DNA of 64,000 bases from Diploscapter coronatus (lineage: Eukaryota > Nematoda > Chromadorea > Rhabditida > Rhabditidae), in contig OZ038423.1 of assembly GCA_964036155.1 (NCBI GenBank), positions 11,981,249-12,045,248 on the forward strand. Reading direction: 5' to 3'. The notes beneath the pieces were generated by a model that saw only the letters and a list, made by a program, of their open reading frames with translations, was not told the origin of the DNA and did not search any database. A program made the translations under genes and the position numbers. This document shows, piece after piece, positions 31,701 through 43,615 of the stretch (position 1 is its first letter; each line of letters starts with the position of its first letter).

Positions 31701-33988
31701 TACAAGTGGATCTATTTATGGACCGAACCAAGGATCATTCCTCAACATCGAATTGATTTCCGAGAAGTCTATGAACTACTGGCTGCAGACAATTCGAGAG
31801 TTGAAAAGGGATTTCCCCACAAGGATTGTTGTTGCCTCTATAATGTGCGTCTATGACAAGAATGACTGGACTGAACTGGCACAGCGATCTGAAGAGGCAG
31901 GAGCTGACATTCTTGAATTGAATCTGTCATGTCCGCATGGAATGGGAGAGAAAGGTTGTTCATTCAAGTCACTTTTAAAAAAAAAATCTTTCTATAGGAA
32001 TGGGACTTGCCTGTGGCCAGGACCCAGACATCGTGAAGCAGATCAGTGAGTGGGTTCGTTCTGCAGTGAAGATTCCATTCTTCCCCAAAATGACCCCCAA
32101 CATAACTGACATTCGGGAGATTGCGAGAGCGGCCAAGGCAGGAGGAGCTGATGGAGTTACTGCCACAAACACGGTCAGCACTCTGATGCACATGAATGCG
32201 CAGGGAGTGGCTTGGCCGAATGTTGGCGAAGAAGCAAGGTTTGTGCCTGATGCTCTTTCTATCAAAACCACAAGGCGGTTCACGAATTTTTAATCTACTT
32301 TCGTTAAATAAGTTTTTTCGGGGGCATTATTTCTAAAAAAAAACTTAAACATCACTTTTATTCTACTCGGTGGAACAGCATGAAAACAATGGTTTCACCA
32401 ACTTTCAAGTTACAGTATGACCAGACATACCGGCGATGGAGTAAAATTTCTAAGGGCGCGTACAGAGTCGGCTCGTGCTCATATGAGCCGAAAAAATAAC
32501 ACGCGAAAGTGAGAGACGAAAAGAGGCATGTCTTTTCGTCTCTCAATTTCACATACTATTTTTTCCTGCTCATTTGAGCCGAGCCGACTCTGTACGCGCC
32601 CTAAGTTTTTCCTAAACATTGGAGAAATGGTTTTGTTTGGGAATCAGCATAACACTTTGCCATTTTCATGTTAAACTTGTCGAAAAGAGTAAGGTAAAAT
32701 TTTTTGAATTTTCTGCGTCTAAGTCCAGAAATGGGTCTGCTACCGACCGGTATATCCAGAGCACTGTTATTGGAAAGTGGATGAATCCATATACTTTCGT
32801 GTGTGTGTGTGTGTGTGTGTGTGTATCCCATCGAGTAGAATAAAAGTATAGTTGGAAGTTTCCCAAAATAGTGCTTCCGAAAAGACTTATTCAACGAAAA
32901 ATAGGTTAAAAAACTCATGGACTGTCATGTGCTTGCTCCTTTAGAACAACTTACGGAGGCATGTCAGGCTCTGCCATTCGTCCGATTGCACTGAAGGCGG
33001 TGTCTTCGATTGCGAATGACCTGGAAAGCTTCCCAATCATGGCCACGGGAGGCATCGAGTCTGCAGAGACAGGCCTGGCCTTCCTCAACACAGGCGCCTC
33101 TGTGCTCCAAGTCTGTTCTGCTGTCCAGAACCAGGACTTCACAGTGGTCGAGGACTACTGCACGGGTCTGCGGGCACTGCTCTATTTGAAGGCAGCGCCC
33201 TCTCTGCATGACTGGGATGGACAGAGTCCGCCTGTCGAGGAACATCAGAAAGGAAAACCCCTTCTTGTCAAAGATTCGGTCAGTTTAGCTATCGTATCGT
33301 CTGCAAGAATTTTCCCATTTTTAGAAATTGCCATTCTTTGGAAAATTCCGAGACGAGAGGAAGAAGAAGGAAATGGAAGCTCTGTCGCGAACAGACTTAC
33401 TTGACAAAGAGGGAATTCACTTCACGACTCGGCCAGACACTCGAGTGGGCAAAATCTACTCTGTCAATGTTAGTTTGCTTCCAACTGAGAAAAGCTACAG
33501 TACATTTGAAGGAAGTCGTTGGGGGCGCGCTTCACCGCATTGGGCCGTACGTGACTTTGGACAACAAGCAGCAGAAAGTGGCTATTATTAATGAAGTGAG
33601 TGCATTAACTGCAAAACACAACCATTCGTTCCATTCACAGGATCTGTGCATAAATTGCGGCAAGTGTTACATGACCTGCAACGATTCTGGCTACCAGGCC
33701 ATTACATTCGATCCCGTCACTCACCTGCCACTCGTCAAGGAGAAGGACTGCACTGGCTGCACTCTCTGTCACAGGTCTGTCTGCATCATCCTCCTTCATT
33801 TCATCATTTCCTAATTCCCCAATTGCAGTGTCTGTCCAATCCCTCACTGTATCGAGATGGTGCCTCGCGAGGGCGAATGGGTTCCCCCCAAACGAGGCAT
33901 CCAGCCCGACTTCGAGCCAGGCACTCCCAAAGTGGTCAAAGTCGATGCCAAAGGACGAGTCATCCCCTCTGCAGGCCTCATGCAATAG
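28711..33988 (+). CDS. DPYD: Dihydropyrimidine dehydrogenase (NADP+)
   Basis: First, rate-limiting enzyme of uracil and thymine breakdown. About 20 exons give roughly 1040 residues, the usual family size. In order: N-terminal Fe-S cysteines ([13 protein letters not shown] and [13 protein letters not shown]); FAD site starting [18 protein letters not shown] domain ([14 protein letters not shown]); second FAD piece ending [14 protein letters not shown] barrel ([35 protein letters not shown] with the catalytic Cys, [37 protein letters not shown]); and a C-terminal 2[4Fe-4S] domain ([31 protein letters not shown]). Its predicted first exon (28711-28744) plus the next encodes an Arg/Ser/Leu-rich leader that looks mitochondrial. 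TTTCAG lies about 13 nt before the ATG. Two introns carry mobile elements. AATAAA near 34053. Confidence 0.95.
29870..30100. mobile_element. MITE family A, copy 1 (DPYD intron)
   Basis: A 231-bp element with CACTGCATTATGCGGC on the left and GCCGTATAGTGCAG on the right as imperfect inverted ends. The interior is about 90 percent the same as 54007-54241, including GCGAAGCGAGGGAGACACGC and CACTCTTTCGCACTCGGTAC. No open frame shared between copies. Confidence 0.85.
32454..32601. mobile_element. PIF/Harbinger-like foldback MITE with TAA target duplication (DPYD intron)
   Basis: GGGCGCGTACAGAGTCGGCT on the left and its reverse complement on the right (ending GACTCTGTACGCGCCC) frame a 148-bp near palindrome. 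Exact TAA copies flank it at 32451-32453 and 32602-32604. Ends starting GGG and a 3-bp TAA duplication are typical of PIF/Harbinger. Confidence 0.85.
32799..32823. repeat. (GT)n microsatellite
   Basis: About twelve GT units in the same DPYD intron. Confidence 0.9.
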
Positions 33989-34345
33989 GCTACTACCTAT
34001 TATCTTATCCACTTTGTTTTAGTTATTTACGTTTTATTTGTTTCGAAACTCAACAATAAATCTCGTCTAGTAACAATCATAACAACTTATGACCCGTATG
34101 TCCGTTTCTACAGGGTGTGAAAAATACTGATAATATCTAGTAAACAAGATTTTTATGAAAACGTGCATTTTCCGAGGGATATTTTCGAGTTTTTGTAATA
34201 CTAAGAGAAGAATAAATTACGAATATGATGGTGACTATTCTGGCAAAATTTAGACTTAGGAAGATTAAAGATGCATTGAAATTTAGATAGTGAATTTATA
34301 TAAAAGGTACGAGTATTTTTCGCATCCTGTATTTCTATTATTTAT

Positions 34346-35448
34346 CTATTCCTCGCCCATATCTAGGTCCTCTTCTTGTTCTTCATCTGGGACTTCCTCG
34401 TTCGCCGCCCACCAACCCACACAACCCAGTCCAGTCTCAGCCATCGTTCCAATTATCTCGTACGACTTTCCTTCTTTCGTTTCTACAGAACCGACGTCAG
34501 GGGAAATGTCTCTGAACTCCTTCCATCTCAAGCAATTCTATAGGATGCGCGTTTATACTTTTTGACATCGTGTCAATGTCCGATGTCAAAAAAATAGTGA
34601 ACATAAATGAGAGAATAGGAGATAAATATACAATTCACTTTGCAAAGTGACAAAAAATGCGAGAAATTTAACATCAAAACCGTTCAATGCCAAGAGATTT
34701 TGGCACGATTCTCGAATTCGACACTATCTCTTCTCCCTCTCCCTTTTTCATGCAATTTCTTCTTTTTGACATTAACACGATGTCAAAAGTATGAGCGCGC
34801 CCTTACAATTCACCCTACTTGAAAATGTTCTCGACCACCTTGAACTTGACAATTTTGCCCGGGTCCATGTAGAGTTTTGCAGGCGGCTGGCTGTCGTCTT
34901 CAGAGGGATACTCCCAATACCAAATCTACAAATTCATTCATTCGCACGCTAACATGTCTCTATCTCTTCTAAACCTGCTCTGCTTCTTCGTAGACATGCG
35001 GGTCGGGAAGACGGTCGGCGGGGACGAAGATGTCAGCGAAGAATTCGATGGAGAGAGTCAGGCCGAGTCGAGAGGAGCCAACCACTCGCGCCTCGACCAC
35101 TTCCCCCACGAAAGGGCGCAGCACAACCATTCGGAACTGAAAGGGAAGCGGATGGCTGTACATGTCTCTGCAAAGGGAGGAGAACTAACTTTGACGCGGA
35201 CATGACCCTGTCCCTCACCAGGCAGAATGTAGGTCACTCCTACGTGGACGATGTCGTAGACGCACATGCACAGACCCAATTCGGGCACAACTCGATTCGC
35301 CAGTCGCTGATTCAGCCGCTGTTTCACTACCTGCACAATTCTTATGGAACTTCGGAAAATGGAAACTAGTACATACCGGCTCGACATTGTGTTCCAGTTC
35401 GTGGGGCTTGATGACGACAGTGTCCTGGATGAGGGCCAGCACGAACAT
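34346..35448 (-). CDS. POLR3H: RNA polymerase III subunit RPC8/RPC25 (POLR3H)
   Basis: Stalk subunit of RNA polymerase III, paired with RPC9, needed for initiation at tRNA and 5S genes. Five exons (about 35448-35377, 35331-35190, 35136-34977, 34926-34819, 34526-34346) give about 205 residues. The N-terminal tip domain begins MFVLALIQDTVVIKP and includes LGLCMCVYDIVHV and ILPGEGQGHVRVK. The OB domain has FRMVVLRPFVGEVV, GLTLSIEFFADIFVP and EEAEQIWYWEYP, then LYMDPGKIVKFKVVE. The acidic end (PDEEQEEDLDMGEE) is not in the human protein as I recall it. TTTTCAG lies 20 nt before the ATG. The stop of GTF3C3 is only 200 bp upstream on the same strand. The last intron is mostly a 260-bp foldback element. 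Confidence 0.93.
34543..34802. mobile_element. Foldback MITE filling the last POLR3H intron
   Basis: Read on the minus strand it begins GGGCGCGCTCATACTTTTGA and ends with its imperfect complement (AAAAGTATAAACGCGCATCC). It covers 260 of the 292 nt of intron 34527-34818. TTA lies outside the right end and ATA outside the left, so the 3-bp target copy is imperfect. GGGCGCG ends are like those of the 32454-32601 element. Confidence 0.75.
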
Positions 35449-35648
35449 CGACTAACTTAACTGTTTGTCTGAAAATGGTGGTTGAATCGAAAGCAGTAGA
35501 AATGGAATCGGATATGTCAGGTGGAATCAAACCACTAGTTCTGCAGAGGAAGTGAATGAATGAATGAAAACGAATGAATATTATTTCAGCAAGACCGAAA
35601 AGTAACAACAATGAAATAGATCAACAATAACTCCTATTCTATTCTCTT

Positions 35649-38600
35649 TTATTCAATGACGAGATATCTCTCGTAGATCTGTCTGGCCATCACTCGATTG
35701 CCGCTTGCATTGTAGATCTGTGCCAGATTGTGAGCAGCGAATTTCCGAACGTCGTATCTGAAAGAACGAGATTCAACAAAGCAATGCTAAGAAAAAGCTT
35801 CTTATAAAATACACTTACAAGGAATGCTCAACATATGAAGCGCTTAATTCCGGAAACGGCCCATATCATCTGGTAGCCCAGGCCGTAGGCTGCTCAACGG
35901 TACCAATCTTACCGGCCCATACGGGCCTTACGCTGTAAACGACGGACGGGAAGTTTCCATGGCTCAGGCCTGCTGTCGCACATCAATCACATCGTTATTT
36001 CTCGATGAATTTCGGAGATTATTTTTGAAAGAAGTTTGGATCAGTCATATAGTAATGGGAAAAATATAATTAGCCCAAGTTTCAGGATTTTCAAGGATGA
36101 ATTCGGACTGTTCCTATACATAGAGTGTCTTATAATAGTACTTTATTTTGAAAATTCGTTCTGGTCTGAATTCTTATCGAAATGACTGGATATTTGGTCA
36201 TTGAGGTTTTCGACTACGCAGAATTTGAAAATCACCATTAAAACACGCGTTGACCACTTTCTGTGCAGATACCGTAATCCCGAAGATACTGTAAATCCGG
36301 ATTACTGTAACTCAAAATTCCTGTATCGAAATAGTTCAAATTTGGTATCAAAATACTCGCAAGGATATACTGATTAAGAATCTGAAATGATCTCATTAAT
36401 AAAACCATCTGTTCTTATTCTATGAATTTTTCTTTGCTCAATGTTCAAAATGAGTGATTTTTTATACATGAAACTAAAAAAATCAGAACTCGCAAGCCAA
36501 TGGCCGTATCGATGAAATCTCTTCTGATTTATATTTAGGGTGTCATTCCGAACATTTTGATACCAAATTTGAATTATTTCGATGCAGAAATGTTGAGTTA
36601 CAATAACTCGGATTTACAGTATCTCTGGGATTACGGTATTGACAAAGCAAGTGGTTGAGGGGTATTTTGATAATGATTTTCGAATTCTGCGTGATCGAAA
36701 ACCTCAATGACCAAATATCCAGTCATTTCGATAAGAATTCAGACCAGAACGAATTTTCGAAATAAAGTACTATTATAAGACACTCTATGTATAGGAGCAG
36801 CCCGAATTCGTACCTGAAAACTCGGAAACTTGGGTTAATTATATTTTTCCCATTACTGTATGACTGATCCAAACTTCTTTCAAAAATAATCTCCGAAATT
36901 CATCGAGAAATAACGATGTGATTGATGTGCGACAGCAGGCCTGAGCCATGGAAACTTCCCGTCCGTCGTTTACAGCGTAAGGCCCGTATGGGCCGGTAAG
37001 ATTGGTACCGTTGAGCAGCCTACGGCCTGGGCTACCAGATGATATGGGCCGTTTCCGGAATTAAGCGCTTCATATGTTGAGCATTCCTTGTTAGTAAATT
37101 TTGATAATTAAAGAAATGGATAAATGATCAGAAATTTGATCATTTATGACCGAATTTAGCCTACCTTTCTTTATCTCTACCCCTGCCCTCATTTGAATTA
37201 ATCAACCTTCAGAAATGTGTATCTCAAACCTAACCAGACTTTTAGCCAGATCGAAAAATTATAGGGGAAAGGGGTACGCAAATAAAAATTTTTCTAGAAA
37301 TTTAATACATAGGGGGCATGTATCAAGACTCTGCTCCGAATATTTTGACTTAAATCCTGTCTAGATTTGATGTATTTTACAATAAACCCGAAGAAGAATA
37401 AAGAATGTACTTCTCGAGCAGAGCAGTCATGGAGTTGCCTTCCTCGTCGATAGTTTCGACGAGAGGCACGGGTTCATTCAGGGCCTTCTCGTAGTAGTGC
37501 ACAGCCATGTGAATGATGCCCATCTGGTGGAACATCCTGCCGATGTTGTAGTAGCACTCCTGCTTCAGAGTCCGCATTCGCTCGTATTTCTTCACAAACG
37601 CAAGACCCTGCAACTCAGTTAATTATTCTTGTGGAAGAAGAGAGAAAGTAAGAACAGATTTTCCAAACCCAATATGCGAAGAATGTCTTATACTGGAAGA
37701 GAAAATAGCATATCCTCTTTCAATCTTTTTCGAAGATTCATTATTTCTTCTGCGGGTCGAGTTTTGAAGATCCTACTGCAGTATTTGCTCGATTTGTTTC
37801 TTTATACTATTCTTTAAAAAAAATCGAGCGAATACTGCAATAGGCTATTTGGAGAAATATGTGCAGAATCGTGCCTTGACAGCGAGAAGGTGCTTGGAGG
37901 AGAGGTCCTTCTTGCAGGACATGTGGATGAATGTGAGGCCGACCAGCAGACAGATCATCGGATTCTTCTGATTCATGTCGTAGACTCGCAGATACTCCCC
38001 GAGGGCATGTTTGTAGGAGCCAGTCACCAGGGAATTGTTGCCCGAAATGCAGTGCAGAGCGTGATTGCCTGTGTTCTGCAAATCATTTATTTGCATTGTT
38101 CAATTTCGAAATGACGAACCTTAGCGAGAGCCCTCATGATGTAGCGATGATAGATGACATTCTGACTGTTCGAGAAGACGAAATTCATCGCGTTGAACAC
38201 TTTCTTGAAGATTGTTTCTCGGATGACTGGGGATAAGTCTTGTTTGGCTGTCTGCAAGCAAATTATCATTCCGAAAGTTTGAATAAAAATGCGGGAAGTT
38301 TTTGTTAAAATTTTTCTGACAAATTTGACCAACTTTTCCAAATTATAAGATATTCGAGCCTTTTTCTGGGGGACAAATTAGATATTTCCGTTTCTGAAAA
38401 TTATTTCTGTTCCGATAATTTGAAAAGCTATTTCCGTTCTCGAAAGACCAAAGACATTTTCATTAGTCCTAGTTGTGCATAAACAATTTAGACTTACTGT
38501 CAAATTAGCGTGATACCATCTTATATATTCGAATGCAAGACTCCAATTGCCTGCCTTGACTGCGAGGAAGAAGATGATCGTTTGGAAGATGACCTGTCTG

Positions 38601-41600
38601 CAAACAATCCGGTTGAAATTCTTTTTCGCAAAAAATGAATTCTTACTTGTCAGTTCTCTTGATTTTTGGCTGCAGGTAAGCATAGGCACAGATGATGAGT
38701 GCGTCGTTATACCTCCTGACGGAGAGCAGAGCCTCGATGAGTTTGATGCAGTAGTCGTGCAGGTCCGTGGCAGTCAGGTCGCTGGGCGGCCTGTTCTGAT
38801 CCACTACATCGGCCCCAAGTCGCTTCACGAATTTCTCATAGCTCGTTCCATTGATTGTCGCCAGCAGACGCTCTCGCAGTGCATAGGACTGAGTGTGGCC
38901 TGAAACAGCAAATTACTCCATTTGAATGTATGCATCAGGATGTGCAAAATTATTTGCGTTAAAATGCATTAAGAATTCGCTTAAAAATCATCAGTGTATA
39001 TCCATTTCGAAATTTTTTTCTGTAGCATAATACACAGGGTATGATTCTGCGTTTATTCCAAAAAGATCTTTCTTTCGAAATGGATGAGCCGATAATCTTA
39101 ACGCAAACCATGCTGTACACTTCTGGAATGGATGCAAACATACCACTTCTGGACAGACTCCTCTTGCTGAAGAGAGCCTCGGCTCTGTGCACGTCGTAGA
39201 AGTGAGGAATGAGGAGCAGTCTTGCAGTTCGAATGAATTTCTCGGTCATCTTGCCCTGGAAGAGCATCTCTGCCTGCCGAATGAGCAGCCTCTCGTCGGG
39301 CAGCTGGCTGCACACGTCGAAGTCCACATCTCTGAGTGTTTCCAGCGCCAATTCGACATCGCCCGCTTTCTGCTGCAAGTCCGACAGACTGATTCGTGCA
39401 TCCACGTGTTGCGAATCGATTGCCAGGCACTGAAAGAACAAATGGGTTTCCATTTTGTAGAATAAATGCGTTCCAAATTGTCTGAACACGCCCACTACTA
39501 TACAGGGCTCTCTTGGACTCATGGGTAGGGTATTACGGTTACTTAATGATCTAGAAGAGAGTTGTCCCTTTTGAATAAATAAATTCAATCTTCAGTTAAT
39601 AAACTTTTTGCTCCTTAGCATTCTATATTATCTTATCTTAGGGATGAGTTCACTAGCACATACTTAATTAGCTTAAAATTTGACTATTTTCTTCAAAATG
39701 AATTATTACATTAATGAAGCATTCCATAGCTTTGTCCTCATTGGCAGTGTTGAGGCAGAGCTGTCCTTTGAGGAACCAGAATCGGGCACTCGATTTCTTG
39801 TAGAATTGTAGCGATTCCAGAAGGTCAGAGAATGCCTGAATCGACAATTTCATTCCAAAGTTGCAAAGTAGAAATTCCCTTACCAGTCCACTTTTGAAGA
39901 GCTTCTTCTCCCTAAACGCATCGAGGATGTTGAGCACCAGAATCTCCATGTCTTCTTTGTCCAAATCGCGAGTTGAGAGTTCTTCCAACAAGTACTGAAA
40001 TGAAGAAGAATGATTGTGAACGGTAGATTTGAAACTTTTTCTGAAATTTGGGCCTATTGTAGCTTCTACCATGAGTTCATCACTACCGGTTTGTAGTTTT
40101 TACCAGATGTGCAAACGTAGTGTATATCATATAGAGCATAGGGATAGGATCAGGTAGGGTGATTTTTGCAAGAATAATCTATTCCCTATATGACATCTAT
40201 TACTTTTACGCATCTGGTAAAAGTCGTGATGATAAACTCATGGTAAAAACTACAATAGGTCAACATTTGCCACTGCAATTGTACTGCAGAATTCCAAAGA
40301 TTCTCCCACTGCAGTTGGTTGTTTTCTTGTAAGTCTGGCGAATGAATGAATTACGGCTTGCCTCGCAATGTGACTTCCTGTCAGACAAAATGATGCATTG
40401 GAGGAGCATCGCGAGGAAGTGCGTGTCGAGATTTGCATCAGCCTTGATGACGGTGTTGACGGGCAGAGGGTAGGGGTCGACAGTGTAGCTGCCGTGTTCG
40501 AGTCGAATCTGCACGCTTCTGCCGCCCTCCTCATTGTTGAGGCAGTAGACTCCCTGGCACAAGGCAATGATGCACTTAGCAGTGTCTGCATAGCGCCTCT
40601 TCTCCATGAGCATGCCGATCAGCGTGTCCAAATGCTTATCGAATTCCATGTCGAATTCCTTCGACCTGATGATGAGACATTCCAAGGCCTGCATCGCGCG
40701 CTCTTCGTCGTTGATCATCAGATAGTACGAGGCTACCTGAAAAGGGGGAACATCCTCTTCTGCCTTCTCCCAAAGAATAACCTACATCATTAAGAATGTG
40801 TTTGTAGAATTCGAAGTCGACTTGTGCAGTTTGTGAGTCGATCATCTGTGCAGCCTGCAGTCGAGTGCGCATGGACAGAGGTCGGATGCCCATCTTGTCT
40901 GCCACTTCAATCCGCTTCTCGTAGTACTGCCAGTTCTGCGGATCCAGTCTGATTGCTGCAAGAGTGAATTTCATATAACGAGACAGGAAGCAGCACCAAG
41001 CATGTGCGCAATTTGAATGTTGAACAATTCAGAATCGAGATCGAAATTGAAACTTCCCCAGTCGGACTCGGAAGTTCGCACACCCCTTGGAAGCACATAC
41101 CCTTTCCATAGCAGGCAGAGGCCTCCTGCCGCATGTCGAGTTCGAGTGCTTCATTGCCCCAGGTGCACCAATCCTCTGCCTTCGTCCTGTTGTCGAGGAA
41201 AGCAGCCAGCAGCCCGTATTGCAGGTACTTTGCCTTGTCCTTCTTGAGTCCGTAGATGAACGAGATCTGTCTGTAGGCTTCTGCATTGCGATGGTCTTGT
41301 TTGATGACCTGAGTGAGTTAATGAATTGCTGCATGGGATTGTCTGCACTTCATTCTCACCTCCTGAATGAGTTCGAAAGCTTCCTCAAGGTTTGTGCTGG
41401 AGGCGATCATCATGTTCGTCTGCCCCAACATCGAGTCCAGGATCTTCGCTCGCTTGCTGCCTCGATCTCTGAAAGCAAGAATATTTTGTTCAAAGAATGC
41501 ATTCAACATTCGCACCTTTTATCGACAGGCGTCTCATCTGCAGCGGCAGAAGTCGACGGTTGTGGCTCGTGTTTGGGAATGGGCATTTTGGTCGAGGCAG

Positions 41601-43286
41601 AATTAGCCGCGTGCACATCCAACAGAGAGTTTCCCTCGTTGATGACCTCAGCCATGATGATCCTGGCGTGCATGGGCAAGTCGTCCACGACCCTCTTCAT
41701 CTTGGCGGGCGGCTCTCCTCTCTGCCCGTTTACCCCATCGAACTCGGGTGTCTTAGCTCCAGTCGGTTCTTCCTGATTCTCCTCTGTCTGCTCGTCGATC
41801 TCTTCTTCTTCATCCATTTCTTCGTCAGACATGTCTTAATACAATTCTTTTCCCATTTTCTCTCATTCGTTCCCACCTCCAGCAGCCATCTCCTCCTCCT
41901 CGAGTGTTTGCCCGCCAGTCAGTCTCATGAATTCATCGTAATTCATCTCGTTCTGCATGAATCTCTGCAGATAGTCGTAGTCGCCGCACTGTGCAGTGGT
42001 GCCTGCACCGCCATGGCTGTGGCCCGTCTCTGCTTCCCGCGAGCCGCTCGGAGTGTCGCCTCGGAAATGCACTTCTTCGATTGGTTCGTCGAAGGCTGTC
42101 GCGTCTCTGGCATCTGAATCACACTATTCTCCTTTTTCCAATTCATTCGACGTTTGAAAGAGAGAGAGAGTCCACTTTCTACACTCTGGCTTTACCCTTC
42201 CTTCCTTCCCTTTTCCTTCGGCAGCGGGAGGAAATAGAAGGGAAAAGGGAGAGGCGAAAAAGGAAGGACGCGTAAAGTGATGTGAAAGAAAGAGGGATCT
42301 CCCTATTTCGCACAGCGACATTTTTGGAACGAGGAGAAGTGTTAAAATCTGAAGGCGTTGTTTTGAAAGAAGACAAGTGCAGAAGGCTCCCTATAAAAGA
42401 CACCCGCACTCAGACACTCAATTGCAAAGACATTAATCATTCACTAAACATTTCCCATTTGTATAAGACATTCACCGTTCAATAGTTTAACTTTTTATTT
42501 GTAGAAGACACTGACCTCCAAATTTGGTAATTTCTACTATTTTCATCGTATTTTTCTTTTTATTCTCTCTCCACCCTAACGTATAGATTATTTCGCTTTA
42601 CTGTCTTCTCTAAAGCTTCGAATTTCAACATTTTTCAAAATTTTAGAGGACAGAAAAGCGAAATACACGATAGGCTAACGTGGGGGAGAAAAAAACAAAA
42701 ACAAAAAGAGGAGCTTGGACTTCGCGCAGCCCTGATCCGAACTTAAACTACCCCAGGATAATTTTTAAGCCTAGAATAGGACGGGATATGGATTGTAGGC
42801 TAAAGTCATTATGGTTTCAAACGGTTATATAACGAAAAATAATCTTGGGGATAAAAATACCAAATGTGAAGGCGAATATCTGAATGTCTTATACACAAGG
42901 AACCGTGCAGAAGACAGAAGAAAACATCGCAAAGCAGAGAAAGAATGCAGGAATGCATACAGGAAGTTTCGTCTGCATCGTCGAGCTCTGGGAAGCCTGT
43001 GGTGTTGAATTCGTTGCAGAAAGAGTCGAATTGGCAGGGATCGGGGACCGAGCTGGTGAATAATGGTCCGTCTGAAACAGTGGGAAACAGCATCTTGCAG
43101 ATTGTGCAGAAAAAGAACGTAGTGAAGTGAGATTGTGCAATACCAAACAGGCAATCCATTCATTCTCCCAAACTCACATGAGGAATCCATCCTGACTGCC
43201 TGCAGCGATTCGTATCTGCGACTTCTGGGCGAGGAGGCCGGCTCTGTCTCTGCTTCCATCTCCTCGTCCTGTCGACCTCCCGACAT
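35649..43286 (-). CDS. GTF3C3: TFIIIC TPR subunit (TFIIIC102/GTF3C3)
   Basis: The tetratricopeptide subunit of TFIIIC that binds TFIIIB and positions it at tRNA promoters. More than 20 exons over 7.6 kb. First exons: 43286-43190 (MSGGRQDEEMEAETEP), 43078-42964, then about 42117-41879 with DYLQRFMQNEMNYDEFMRL, which resembles the human start. A long acidic stretch (EEMDEEEEIDEQTEEN) precedes TPRs: FELIQEVIKQDHRNAEAYRQ, ALELDMRQEASACYGKG, DPQNWQYYEKRIEVADKMG, ARFWFLKGQLCLNTANEDKA, ARISLSDLQQKAGDVELAL, ECYYNIGRMFHQMGIIHMA. The end is KFAAHNLAQIYNASGN to YLVIE-stop, with AATAAA overlapping the stop. The last intron (about 35758-37411) contains the 1273-bp palindrome, another intron the 207-bp foldback. 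Very likely; inner junctions approximate. Confidence 0.9.
35818..37090. mobile_element. 1273-bp near-palindromic element in the last GTF3C3 intron
   Basis: The left end CAAGGAATGCTCAACATATG is matched by CATATGTTGAGCATTCCTTG at the right, and the two arms remain highly similar reverse complements for roughly 540 bp each, around a loop of about 200 bp. TTA directly flanks both ends (35815-35817 and 37091-37093). No long open frame. The outer 130 bp are clearly GC-richer than the host intron. Confidence 0.9.
37748..37766 (+). repeat. 19-nt dispersed sequence
   Basis: TTCTGCGGGTCGAGTTTTG occurs here and, unchanged, at 10301-10319. Related CGGGTCGAG text lies in the NUP42 intron near 16570. A remnant of an old repeat family is possible. 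Confidence 0.6.
37772..37844. repeat. Short inverted repeat in a GTF3C3 intron
   Basis: CCTACTGCAGTATTTGCTCG on the left is matched by CGAGCGAATACTGCAATAGG on the right; 73 bp. Confidence 0.7.
40053..40259. repeat. Foldback element in a GTF3C3 intron
   Basis: CCTATTGTAG and CTACAATAGG are exact inverted ends. Inside, TACCATGAGTT pairs with AACTCATGGTA and TTTTTACCAGATG with CATCTGGTAAAA; 207 bp. Confidence 0.75.
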
Positions 43287-43615
43287 TCTTCTCTTCTCCT
43301 TGTCTGTTCTGTTCGTTGCTGCCTTCCACTCGCTTCGTCAATTCAATAGTCACTTTGTTACTCTGCCCACGTCTCCAGTGGCTGCCACTGACAATTCACG
43401 CTGAAAAAGAAACCAAATGAACAAGAAAAAACATGAAAAACAAAGAGAAAACGTTTGAATTTGAAAGAAGAAAGTGGGCGGAGCGAGAATGAATAAGCTG
43501 CAGTCGCAATGCACTCCACTGTTTGTTGTCAGCAATTTCTCGTTATTCGTCGAATTTTTTGAAAGTTCTCGTTAACTTGTATGTTAATTTTCACGATTTC
43601 CAGTAAATTTGTGCG
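43287..43615. promoter_or_regulatory. Divergent intergenic region of GTF3C3 and UCHL5
   Basis: 329 bp separate the two start codons. TTTTTCAG on the minus strand near 43402 could be the trans-splice or 5' UTR acceptor for GTF3C3, and TTTCCAG on the plus strand (43603-43609 or so) the one for UCHL5. No TATA-like box stood out. Confidence 0.5.

Noticed and set aside
34113..34125. CTACAGGGTGTG as a mariner-type end
   Set aside because: Only a short match to the CAGGGTGCGCC ends, with no partner end nearby.
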